64,000 bases of DNA from NCBI GenBank assembly GCA_946188395.1, contig CAMHUU010000014.1, forward strand, positions 1 to 64,000, read 5' to 3'. Positions within the stretch are counted from its first letter, which is position 1, and each line of letters opens with the position of its first letter. This document shows, piece after piece, positions 17,773 to 25,048 of the stretch. The notes under the pieces were generated by a model. The model was not told where the DNA came from. It did no database searches and was given only the letters and a program-made list of their open reading frames with translations. Both the position numbers and the translations under genes were made by a program. Origin of the DNA: an uncultured Prevotellaceae bacterium. GTDB lineage: Bacteria > Bacteroidota > Bacteroidia > Bacteroidales > Bacteroidaceae.

Positions 17773-19428
17773 ATGAAGTATTTCAAAAAATGGCTGACAG
17801 TAGCCGCACTGCTACTGACATGCAACACAGCCCTTGTGGCACAGAACAAAACCATTGCCTTCCCCGGTGCCGAGGGCTTCGGACGCTACACTACTGGCGG
17901 ACGCGGTGGCAAGGTGTATCACGTAACTACGTTGGAGGATAACGGCAAGACCTCGCTGGTAGGATCGCTGCGCTGGGCCAATGCCCAAAGCGGTCCCCGC
18001 ACCATTGTCTTCGACGTCAGCGGAACCATCATGCTGAAGTCAGGAATGCGCATCAGCAAAAATACGACCATTGCCGGACAGACGGCACCAGGCGACGGCA
18101 TCTGCATTGCCAACTATCCCGTCACACTCGACGAGAACGTCATCGTGCGCTATGTCCGCTTCCGTCTGGGCAACGAGGCGCTCAAGACCAATCCCAGTGC
18201 CCACGAGGGCGACGGCCTGGGGGCGATGGACAAGAAAAACATCATCGTCGACCACTGTTCCGTCAGCTGGTCCATCGACGAATGCCTGTCGGTATACGGT
18301 TCCAGGGATATCACTGTGCAGTGGTGTATTTCCTCACAGAGTCTGGTGAATGCCGGACACTCGAAAGGCAATCACGGCTATGGCGGCAACTGGGGCGGCA
18401 GCGGAGCCTCGTATCATCATAATCTGATGATTCACCACACCTCGCGCACACCCCGTCTGGGTCCGCGTCCCGGCACGCAGACCGACGAACGCATGGACCT
18501 GCGCAACAACGTCATCTACAACTGGGGCGGCAACGGCTGCTACGGGGGCGAGGGTATGAACGTCAACATCGTCAACAACTACTACAAGCCCGGTCCCGGC
18601 ACGCCTTCTGGCACCAAGGGAATGCGCATTGCCAGCATCAACATCCGAACCAGCGAATATACGCACCACGACACTGCCAGTCCCAACGACTGGGATAAGA
18701 TGTGGCACGTCTGGGGAAAATACTACGTCGATGGCAATGTCAACACCAAATACAGCCAGGTGACCGACGACAACTGGACCTACGGCATGTACAACCAGAT
18801 TGATGCCAACGGCAACGACGGCACGTACACCCAGGAGACCAAGGACACCATCCGCATCACCACACCCATCGCCTACGAGACAGTCACCACGCACACCGCC
18901 GAGAAAGCCTTCGAACAGGTGCTGAAATACGTCGGTGCTTCGCTACACCGTGATGCCCTCGACGAAATCATGGTGAGCGACGCCCTCAATGGCGAGGCCA
19001 CCTTCACGGGCAGTGGCAACAGCAAAGGCTTCATTAATTCGCAGGACGATGTCAAGTCGAAGATTCCCAACGGATGGCCCGATCTGCAGCAGGGCACCGT
19101 GTTGCCCGATACCGATGGCGACGGAATGCCCGACGAGTGGGAAACAGCCCATGGCCTCAACCCCAACGACAAAAGCGACGGCAACACAACCAACGAGGAG
19201 GGTTACACCAATTTGGAAGTCTACCTGAACTCCCTCGTGGCCCACATCACCGAAGCTCAGAACGAGGGCGGCGAGCAGTGGAGCGGACAACAGACCACCG
19301 ACATCGCCATCGTTCAGGCCACCCCAAGAGCTGCCGACCTGTGCTACTACAACCTGCAGGGCATGAAGGTCAACTATCCCCAAAAAGGCATCTATATTCA
19401 AAACGGCAAGAAAATCATCATACGATAA
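17773..19428 (+). CDS. Secreted pectate lyase, family PL1, with Ca-binding repeat and C-terminal tail
   Basis: 551 residues from the ATG at 17773; the longer open frame upstream overlaps the previous gene and is rejected. Signal peptide (1-26, ending LVAQ), then a right-handed beta-helix starting at AFPGAEGFGRYTTGGRGG. The sequence HTSRTPRLGPRPG and MDLRNNVIYNWG fit the PL1 substrate-binding Arg region. A thrombospondin-3-like calcium segment (DTDGDGMPDEWE, about residue 450) follows. The last 35 residues (YYNLQGMKV ... GIYIQNGKKIIIR) look like a Por-secretion-type tail. It cleaves homogalacturonan by beta-elimination. It is followed after 4 bases by the GH3 gene. Confidence 0.9.
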   Translation: MKYFKKWLTVAALLLTCNTALVAQNKTIAFPGAEGFGRYTTGGRGGKVYHVTTLEDNGKTSLVGSLRWANAQSGPRTIVFDVSGTIMLKSGMRISKNTTIAGQTAPGDGICIANYPVTLDENVIVRYVRFRLGNEALKTNPSAHEGDGLGAMDKKNIIVDHCSVSWSIDECLSVYGSRDITVQWCISSQSLVNAGHSKGNHGYGGNWGGSGASYHHNLMIHHTSRTPRLGPRPGTQTDERMDLRNNVIYNWGGNGCYGGEGMNVNIVNNYYKPGPGTPSGTKGMRIASINIRTSEYTHHDTASPNDWDKMWHVWGKYYVDGNVNTKYSQVTDDNWTYGMYNQIDANGNDGTYTQETKDTIRITTPIAYETVTTHTAEKAFEQVLKYVGASLHRDALDEIMVSDALNGEATFTGSGNSKGFINSQDDVKSKIPNGWPDLQQGTVLPDTDGDGMPDEWETAHGLNPNDKSDGNTTNEEGYTNLEVYLNSLVAHITEAQNEGGEQWSGQQTTDIAIVQATPRAADLCYYNLQGMKVNYPQKGIYIQNGKKIIIR

Positions 19429-19432
19429 GACT

Positions 19433-22042
19433 ATGAAGAAACTACTTATAACGACACTGTTTGTCATTGGCACCGCTGCCCTCCAGGCACAGACGCTGCC
19501 CTACCAGAATCCGAACCTGTCGGCAGCCGAACGTGCCGACGACCTGTTAGGTCGCCTGACGTTGGAAGAGAAAGTGAAACTCATGATGGACACCTCACCG
19601 GCCATCAGTCGCCTGGGCATTCCCCAGTTCCAGTGGTGGAACGAGGCGCTGCACGGTGTGGGGCGCAACGGCTTTGCCACCGTGTTCCCCATCACGATGG
19701 CGATGGCTGCCTCGTGGGACGACGCCCTGCTCCACCGCGTGTTCACCGCCGTCAGCGACGAGGCCCGTGTAAAGGCCCAGCAGGCCAAGCGTTCGGGCAA
19801 TATCCAGCGCTACCAGAGCCTGTCCTATTGGACACCCAACATCAACATCTTCCGTGATCCACGCTGGGGACGCGGACAGGAGACCTACGGCGAAGACCCC
19901 TATCTGACAAGCCGGATGGGACTGGCCGTCGTACGCGGACTGCAAGGCATGACCTACAACGGAGAATGGCTTGGTGGTGGTTACAAAAAGCTGTTGGCCT
20001 GTGCCAAGCACTTTGCCGTACATAGCGGTCCGGAGTGGAACCGCCACACGTTCAATGTCGAGAATCTGCCCGAGCGCGACTTGTGGGAAACCTACCTGCC
20101 TGCCTTCAAGGCACTGGTGCAGGACGGACAGGTGGCCGAGGTGATGTGTGCCTATCAGCGCATCGACGGCGACCCCTGTTGCGGCAATGCCCGCTACGAA
20201 AAGCATATCCTGCGCGACATCTGGGGCTTCAAGGGACTCATCACCAGCGACTGCGGAGCCATTCGCGACTTCCTGCCCCGTTGGCACAACGTGTCGAGCG
20301 ACAATGCCGCAGCCTCTGCCAAAGCGGTACTCAGCGGTACTGACGTAGAGTGTGGCTCGGAATATAAGAACCTGCCTGCTGCCGTCAAGCGTGGCGACAT
20401 CAAGGAGAGCGACCTCGACCGCAGCCTGCGACGCCTGCTCATTGCCCGCTTCGAACTAGGCGACTTCGACAGCGATGAGCTCGTGGAATGGACGATGATT
20501 CCCGAAAGCGTCGTAGCCAGCAAGGAACACAAGGCGCTGGCTTACGAAATGGCCCAGAAAGGCATCGTCCTGCTCAAAAACAACGGTGTATTGCCGTTAC
20601 CGTCTGTTGCGACTGAGTCGCAACAAACGCTTGTCGTCATGGGCCCCAATGCCAACGACTCGGTGATGATGTGGGGCAACTATTCGGGCTACCCCACCCG
20701 CACCATTACCGCGCTGGAAGGCATCCAAAACAAGTTGAAAGTTCAAAGTTCAAAGTTCAAAGTTAAATTCCTCCAAGGTTGTGGCCTGACGCGCAACGAG
20801 TCGTTCGAGAGCCGTTACGACAAGGTGGAGAGTCCGCTGGGCTATCAGGGCATGCAGGCCATCTACTGGAACAATACCGAGATGAAGGGTCAGCCCGTGA
20901 CCACCGTCAACATCAGCAATCCCGTCCACCTGAGCAACGGCGGTAATACGGTGTTTGCTCCGGGCGTCAACCTCGAGAACTTCTCGGCACGCCTCGACGG
21001 CATCTTCAAACCTACCGCCGACGAGACGCTCATTTTCGATATCAGCGCAGACGACAAGTTGCGCCTCATCGTCAACAGCGACACACTGGTGGACATCTGG
21101 AAGGTGCGTCACCGCATTCAGGGCGACAAGAAGGAGCTGAAGGTCAAGGCGGGACAGCACTACCGCATCCAGATTGACTACGTCCAGGAGACGGGCTACG
21201 GCACGTTGAACTTCGACATCAGGAAAAAGATCAACCCCACGCCCCAGCAGCTGCTGGCACAGATAGGCGACAGCGAGACCGTCATCTTCGTCGGTGGCAT
21301 CTCGCCCAGCCTGGAAGGCGAGGAGATGAAGGTCAGCGAGCCCGGTTTCAAGGGTGGCGACCGCACCAGCATCGAACTGCCCCAAGCCCAGCGCGACGTA
21401 CTGAAGATGCTGCACGAGGCTGGCAAGCGCGTCGTCTTCGTCAACTGCTCTGGATCGGCTATGGCCCTCACCCCCGAACTCGAAACCTGCGACGCCATCA
21501 TCCAATGGTGGTACGACGGCGAGGCTGGCGGTACGGCACTGGCCGATGTGCTCTTCGGCGACTACAACCCCAGCGGCAAACTGCCCATCACGTTCTACAC
21601 GAGCACCGACGAGTTGCCCGACTTCCTCGACTACACGATGAAGAACCGCACCTACCGCTACTATACGGGCAAGGCGCTCTTCCCCTTCGGCTATGGCCTG
21701 AGCTACACGACGTTCGACATCAGCCAGCCCGCCTATAAAAATAATAAGGTACGCGCGACGGTGAAGAACACTGGCACCCGTCAGGGCACGGAAGTGGTAC
21801 AGGTGTATGTGCGCAACCTGTCCGACAAGGAAGGTCCGCTGAAGACGCTGCGAGCCTACCAGCGCGTCGACCTGCAGCCCGGCGAGAGCAAGACCGTCGA
21901 CATCGACTTCCCCCGCTCGTCCTTCGAAGGCTGGGACGCCAAGACCAACACCATACGCGTTGTCCCTGGGCGCTACGAACTGATGGTCGGCTCGTCGAGT
22001 GCCGATCAGGATCTGAAGAAAATACAGGTAAATGTGAAGTAA
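19433..22042 (+). CDS. Secreted GH3 beta-glycosidase (beta-xylosidase/beta-glucosidase) with inserted PA14 domain
   Basis: 869 residues. Signal peptide (1-20), GH3 N-terminal barrel with nucleophile Asp273 in ITSDCGAIRDF, then the GH3 C-terminal domain interrupted by a PA14-like carbohydrate-binding domain (about 500-610, FKPTADETLIFDISADDKLR) and a final fibronectin III-like domain. The start (YQNPNLSAAERADDLLGRLT) and RGQETYGEDPYLTSRMG resemble xylan beta-xylosidases of Bacteroidota, but GH3 specificity is not secure from sequence. A repeat-derived stretch (20733-20766) encodes KLKVQSSKFKVKF near the PA14 insertion. It is the third gene of the 15.6-22.0 kb operon. Confidence 0.9.
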   Translation: MKKLLITTLFVIGTAALQAQTLPYQNPNLSAAERADDLLGRLTLEEKVKLMMDTSPAISRLGIPQFQWWNEALHGVGRNGFATVFPITMAMAASWDDALLHRVFTAVSDEARVKAQQAKRSGNIQRYQSLSYWTPNINIFRDPRWGRGQETYGEDPYLTSRMGLAVVRGLQGMTYNGEWLGGGYKKLLACAKHFAVHSGPEWNRHTFNVENLPERDLWETYLPAFKALVQDGQVAEVMCAYQRIDGDPCCGNARYEKHILRDIWGFKGLITSDCGAIRDFLPRWHNVSSDNAAASAKAVLSGTDVECGSEYKNLPAAVKRGDIKESDLDRSLRRLLIARFELGDFDSDELVEWTMIPESVVASKEHKALAYEMAQKGIVLLKNNGVLPLPSVATESQQTLVVMGPNANDSVMMWGNYSGYPTRTITALEGIQNKLKVQSSKFKVKFLQGCGLTRNESFESRYDKVESPLGYQGMQAIYWNNTEMKGQPVTTVNISNPVHLSNGGNTVFAPGVNLENFSARLDGIFKPTADETLIFDISADDKLRLIVNSDTLVDIWKVRHRIQGDKKELKVKAGQHYRIQIDYVQETGYGTLNFDIRKKINPTPQQLLAQIGDSETVIFVGGISPSLEGEEMKVSEPGFKGGDRTSIELPQAQRDVLKMLHEAGKRVVFVNCSGSAMALTPELETCDAIIQWWYDGEAGGTALADVLFGDYNPSGKLPITFYTSTDELPDFLDYTMKNRTYRYYTGKALFPFGYGLSYTTFDISQPAYKNNKVRATVKNTGTRQGTEVVQVYVRNLSDKEGPLKTLRAYQRVDLQPGESKTVDIDFPRSSFEGWDAKTNTIRVVPGRYELMVGSSSADQDLKKIQVNVK
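20733..20766. repeat. In-frame TTCAAAG repeat in the GH3 gene
   Basis: GTTGAAAGTTCAAAGTTC and further AAGTTCAAAGTT units are tandem copies of the AAGTTCAA phrase that also occurs between genes at 54095-54115 and, in variant form, at 30225-30260. Confidence 0.7.
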
Positions 22043-22080
22043 TAAAAGATGGCTGCCCAAACGGCAGCCTTCTTTTATTA
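22041..22080. terminator. Bidirectional terminator between GH3 and the Ca/Na antiporter
   Basis: GGCTGCC (22051-22057) and GGCAGCC (22063-22069) form the core, extended by AATAAAAGA on one side and TCTTTTATT on the other, giving A and T runs in both directions. Confidence 0.85.
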
Positions 22081-23007
22081 TAGGTTATAAATAAGCCAAA
22101 TTAGGTAGACCAAATATCCGCCTACGAGCAGGGCGCCCTCCCAACGCTCGACTGTAAACTTCGTAAAGGAGAACAACCACACCAAGGCCACCGACAGCAG
22201 CATCACAGCCATGTCGACGGTAGTGATGCCTGTAATGGCCAGCGGACTAATCGTTGCCGTCAGTCCCAAAATCAACAGGATGTTAAACACGTTCGACCCG
22301 ATGACGTTGCCAATGGCGATAGCCGACTGTCCCTTGCGGGCAGCTACCACACTCGTGGCCAGTTCCGGCAGCGACGTGCCGCCAGCAACCACCGTCAGTC
22401 CGATGACACCCTCGCTGACTCCCAGCGCGCCAGCCACACTCGACGCTGCATCGACAAACAGATTACTGCCTGCCACCAGCATGGCCAAGCCTGCCACGAC
22501 CCACAGTGCACTCATCCAGGGGTTCGCCGCCTTCACCTCGCCAGCATCCTCGGCCTGTCCTTTCTTCGCCTGCGACAGCGTGTAGGCCATAAACACAGCG
22601 AAGCCCACGAGCAGCACGATGCCGTCCCAGCGGCCCAGAAAACTGTTCATCGCCAACAGCAACAGCAGCACCGAAGCACCCACCGAGAAGGGGATATCCT
22701 TCTTCACCGTCGAACGGCTGATGGTCATCGGAGCCACCATAGCGGCACAGCCCACGATGAGCATGGCGTTCATCGTGTTCGAACCAACCACGTTACCCAC
22801 CGCCAAATCGGGCGTACCCTTCAGTGCCGACACCATACTCACAAACAGTTCCGGAGCCGACGTCCCTGCGGCAACAATGGTCAGTCCGATGATAATCTCG
22901 GGAATGTTCATGCGGCGCGCCAAAGCCGAGGCACCCTCCGTCAGACGGTCAGCACCATACAGCACCAACGCCACACCAACTACTATGAATACAATATCCA
23001 ACAGCAT
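22078..23007 (-). CDS. Calcium/sodium antiporter, CaCA family (YrbG type)
   Basis: 309 residues and about ten hydrophobic segments. The two inverted alpha-repeats of the family are clear: TIVAAGTSAPELFVS with GNVVGSNTMN in the first half and TVVAGGTSLPELATSVVAA with GNVIGSNVFNI in the second. These carry the Glu and Asn ion ligands. Such inner-membrane proteins exchange Na+ (sometimes K+ as well) for Ca2+. It follows the S4-domain gene after a 52-base gap filled with ATTACTAATTACTC repeats and is probably the last gene of the rplY-pth-S4 cluster. Confidence 0.9.
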   Translation of the reverse strand: MLLDIVFIVVGVALVLYGADRLTEGASALARRMNIPEIIIGLTIVAAGTSAPELFVSMVSALKGTPDLAVGNVVGSNTMNAMLIVGCAAMVAPMTISRSTVKKDIPFSVGASVLLLLLAMNSFLGRWDGIVLLVGFAVFMAYTLSQAKKGQAEDAGEVKAANPWMSALWVVAGLAMLVAGSNLFVDAASSVAGALGVSEGVIGLTVVAGGTSLPELATSVVAARKGQSAIAIGNVIGSNVFNILLILGLTATISPLAITGITTVDMAVMLLSVALVWLFSFTKFTVERWEGALLVGGYLVYLIWLIYNL

Positions 23008-23059
23008 AAATCCTTGTTCTATGAGTAATCATAATTACTAATTACTCATTACTAATTAC

Positions 23060-23536
23060 TCATTCTTCGTCATCGAAATCCCAGTCGAAATCGCCGTAGC
23101 CCTCCAGCGACGGACCCACAAAGTCGTCCAGCGCACGGCGGTCCTTCTTCGTCGGACGTCCCGTGCCGCGCTGGCGGTTCACGAAACCGCTGATGCGGTT
23201 CATCTCCAACAGCTCATATTGGTCAGCAGGCGTCACGTTCTCGTAAATCTCGGGCAACAGCTTCGCCCCTACCCGCTGTTCTATAGTTTTCAGAATCTTA
23301 AACGAATAGGTCACGGGGGGCTTGCGCACGCTGACCACCTCGCCCACTTTGACCATGCGCGACGGCTTCACGTTCATGCCCCCAATGGTGACACGTCCGT
23401 TCTTGATGGCGTCGGCAGCTATGCTCCGCGTCTTGAAGATGCGTGCCGCCCACAACCATTTATCGATACGGGCCAGCCTACCCAAGCCCTCCCCAAGGGA
23501 GGGATGTTGAATACCAGTGTTCTCTTTGTTCGCCAT
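23060..23536 (-). CDS. S4-domain RNA-binding protein (Hsp15/HslR-like)
   Basis: 158 residues from the ATG at 23536; a TTG nine bases upstream is possible but less likely. The S4 domain (RIDKWLWAARIFKTRSIAADAIKNGRVTI) matches heat-shock protein 15, which binds 50S-nascent chain complexes. An acidic C-terminus (DFDWDFDDEE) follows. The first 18 residues (NTGIQHPSLGEGLGR) are encoded by one arm of a 29-bp inverted repeat whose other arm encodes the end of pth, so this N-terminal extension is probably repeat-derived. It sits 13 bases after pth. Confidence 0.85.
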   Translation of the reverse strand: MANKENTGIQHPSLGEGLGRLARIDKWLWAARIFKTRSIAADAIKNGRVTIGGMNVKPSRMVKVGEVVSVRKPPVTYSFKILKTIEQRVGAKLLPEIYENVTPADQYELLEMNRISGFVNRQRGTGRPTKKDRRALDDFVGPSLEGYGDFDWDFDDEE

Positions 23537-23581
23537 ATATTCCAACTATCTAAACATCCTTCCCTTTGGGAAGGCTTGGAT
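23480..23581. repeat. REP-like pair of 29-bp inverted copies spanning the pth/S4 junction
   Basis: Arm 23480-23508 (ACCCAAGCCCTCCCCAAGGG onward) and arm 23553-23581 are inverted copies with a few differences. Each arm is itself palindromic (CCCTCCCCAAGGGAGGG; CCTTCCCTTTGGGAAGG). One arm codes for the S4 protein N-terminus, the other for the pth C-terminus. Confidence 0.8.
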
Positions 23582-24152
23582 GGGCTTTCCCCAGCTTGTT
23601 ATACTGGTTCATCGTGATGTCGATGCCTGCCAGTACAAAGCTCTTGATGATGTCCACACCCAGCGTAATGGCGGGCTGCAGTTTCTCCAATTCCTCGTCC
23701 GGGAAACGGCCCAGCACATGGTCTATCTGCGAGCCCACGGGATAGTCGTTGCCGATGCCCATGCGCAGACGGGCATACTGCTGACCAATCAGCTGCTGGA
23801 TGTGTCCCAGACCGTTATGTCCACCGTTCGAACCGTTAGCCTTCAGGCGGAACTGTCCGACAGGTATCGCCACGTCGTCGCTGATGACCAGCAGACAGCT
23901 TTGCTCGATGTTCTCCTTGTTCAGCCAATAACGCACGGCATTACCGCTCAGGTTCATAAACGTTGTCGGCTTCAGCAGAAACACCTTACGGCCCTTCAGC
24001 GACGTCTCGGCGACAAAGCCATAGCGTTTGTCCTCAAAAACGATATTGGACGCCTTAGCAAAAGCGTCCAATACCATAAATCCAGTGTTGTGGCGGGTTC
24101 CGGCATACTCGTCGCCAGGATTACCCAAACCTACAATTAAGTACTTGTCCAT
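23550..24152 (-). CDS. pth: Peptidyl-tRNA hydrolase
   Basis: 200 residues. LIVGLGNPGDEYAGTRHNTGFMVLD contains the catalytic His and Asn, and FMNLSGNAV, SDDVAIPVGQFRLKANGSNGGHNGLGHI and RLRMGIG are classic Pth signatures. The enzyme recycles peptidyl-tRNAs released during translation. Its C-terminal tail (HPSLPKGKDV) is encoded by a REP-like palindrome and is probably not part of the fold. It lies downstream of rplY across a repeat-filled 139-base gap, a common rplY-pth pairing in bacteria. Confidence 0.96.
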   Translation of the reverse strand: MDKYLIVGLGNPGDEYAGTRHNTGFMVLDAFAKASNIVFEDKRYGFVAETSLKGRKVFLLKPTTFMNLSGNAVRYWLNKENIEQSCLLVISDDVAIPVGQFRLKANGSNGGHNGLGHIQQLIGQQYARLRMGIGNDYPVGSQIDHVLGRFPDEELEKLQPAITLGVDIIKSFVLAGIDITMNQYNKLGKAHPSLPKGKDV

Positions 24153-24159
24153 TCAATTT

Positions 24160-24291
24160 GAATTATGAATGTTGAGTGTTGAATGTTGAATGATTCTCGC
24201 TTCGCTGCGATGGTCGAATGTAGAATTCTTAATTATTCATTGAGCAATCGCCGCAGGCGACCATTCCACATTCCTCATTCCACATTCCTCA
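24160..24291. repeat. Repeat-filled intergenic DNA between rplY and pth
   Basis: GTTGAATGTTGAATG units, a CGCTTCGCTGCGATGGTCG segment, its partial inverted partner (CGCCGCAGGCGACCATTCC), then CATTCCTCATTCCACATTCC units. No gene is seen. It could form a large hairpin between the two translation genes. Confidence 0.6.
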
Positions 24292-24894
24292 TTACTCTGC
24301 GGCAGCAGCCTCAGCAGCAGCCGAACGAGAAGCACGAGTAGCCTTCACAGAGCATACGATAACCTCCTTCGAGGTAGCAATCTCCAGACCCTCGAAGCTC
24401 AGCGAGCCAACCTTGATGGCCTTGCCCAGCTGCAGCTCGGTAACGTCGATGTCCAGCTTCTCAGGAATGTTCTTGTAAGGAGCGGTGACGTCAATCTTGC
24501 GGATTGACAGTGCCAAACGACCACCATCGCGCACACCCTGAGCGTGACCAGTCAGGTTCACGGGGATACCAACGGTGATAGCCTTCGTCTCGTTGATCTC
24601 GAAGAAGTCAGCGTGCATCAGCACGTCGCTTGTCGGGTGGAACTGCAGCTCCTTGATGATAGCCTTGTGAGCCTCACCGTCGATGTTCAGGTTCACCACA
24701 TATACGTGAGGAGTGTAGACGGCCTTGCGCAACTCAGCCAGCGAGGCAGTGAATGCCATAGCTACGGGCTCGCCGTTCTCACCCTTCTTTTCACCATACA
24801 GATTACAGGGTACCATACCCTCCTTGCGAAGCAGCTTCGAGGCCTTCTTGCCTGTGTCGGTGCGCTTCTGACCGATAACGTCAATTTCCTTCAT
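24292..24894 (-). CDS. rplY: 50S ribosomal protein L25/general stress protein Ctc
   Basis: 200 residues: N-terminal 5S rRNA-binding domain (KASKLLRKEGMVPCNLYGEKKG, about 1-95) and C-terminal TL5-type domain (about 100-180), ending in a short Ala-rich tail, the usual two-domain Bacteroidota form. It binds 5S rRNA in the large subunit. It is led by an extended promoter similar to that of rpsO and is followed by pth. Confidence 0.96.
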   Translation of the reverse strand: MKEIDVIGQKRTDTGKKASKLLRKEGMVPCNLYGEKKGENGEPVAMAFTASLAELRKAVYTPHVYVVNLNIDGEAHKAIIKELQFHPTSDVLMHADFFEINETKAITVGIPVNLTGHAQGVRDGGRLALSIRKIDVTAPYKNIPEKLDIDVTELQLGKAIKVGSLSFEGLEIATSKEVIVCSVKATRASRSAAAEAAAAE

Positions 24895-24956
24895 AATTTA
24901 ATAATGTGTTACTCTAAAATTAAGTTCATTTTGCTTAATTCACCATCACACGATGC

Positions 24957-25042
24957 GAAAAGCGGCTGCAAAGGTACGAATAAACGAGTAAATAACCAAA
25001 GGAAAATCCATTTTTCTTTGTTATTTCGAGTGAAAGTGCCTT
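24957..25042 (-). promoter_or_regulatory. rplY promoter with extended upstream element
   Basis: Minus strand: AAAAATGGATTTTCCTTTG (complement 24997-25015), with its final TTTG as the -33 box, a 20-base spacer, then TACCTTTG (complement 24969-24976) and CAGCCGC. About 85 bases match the rpsO P2 region with few differences. The element overlaps the end of the GH115 gene upstream. Confidence 0.85.
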
Positions 25043-25048
25043 CTCGCG

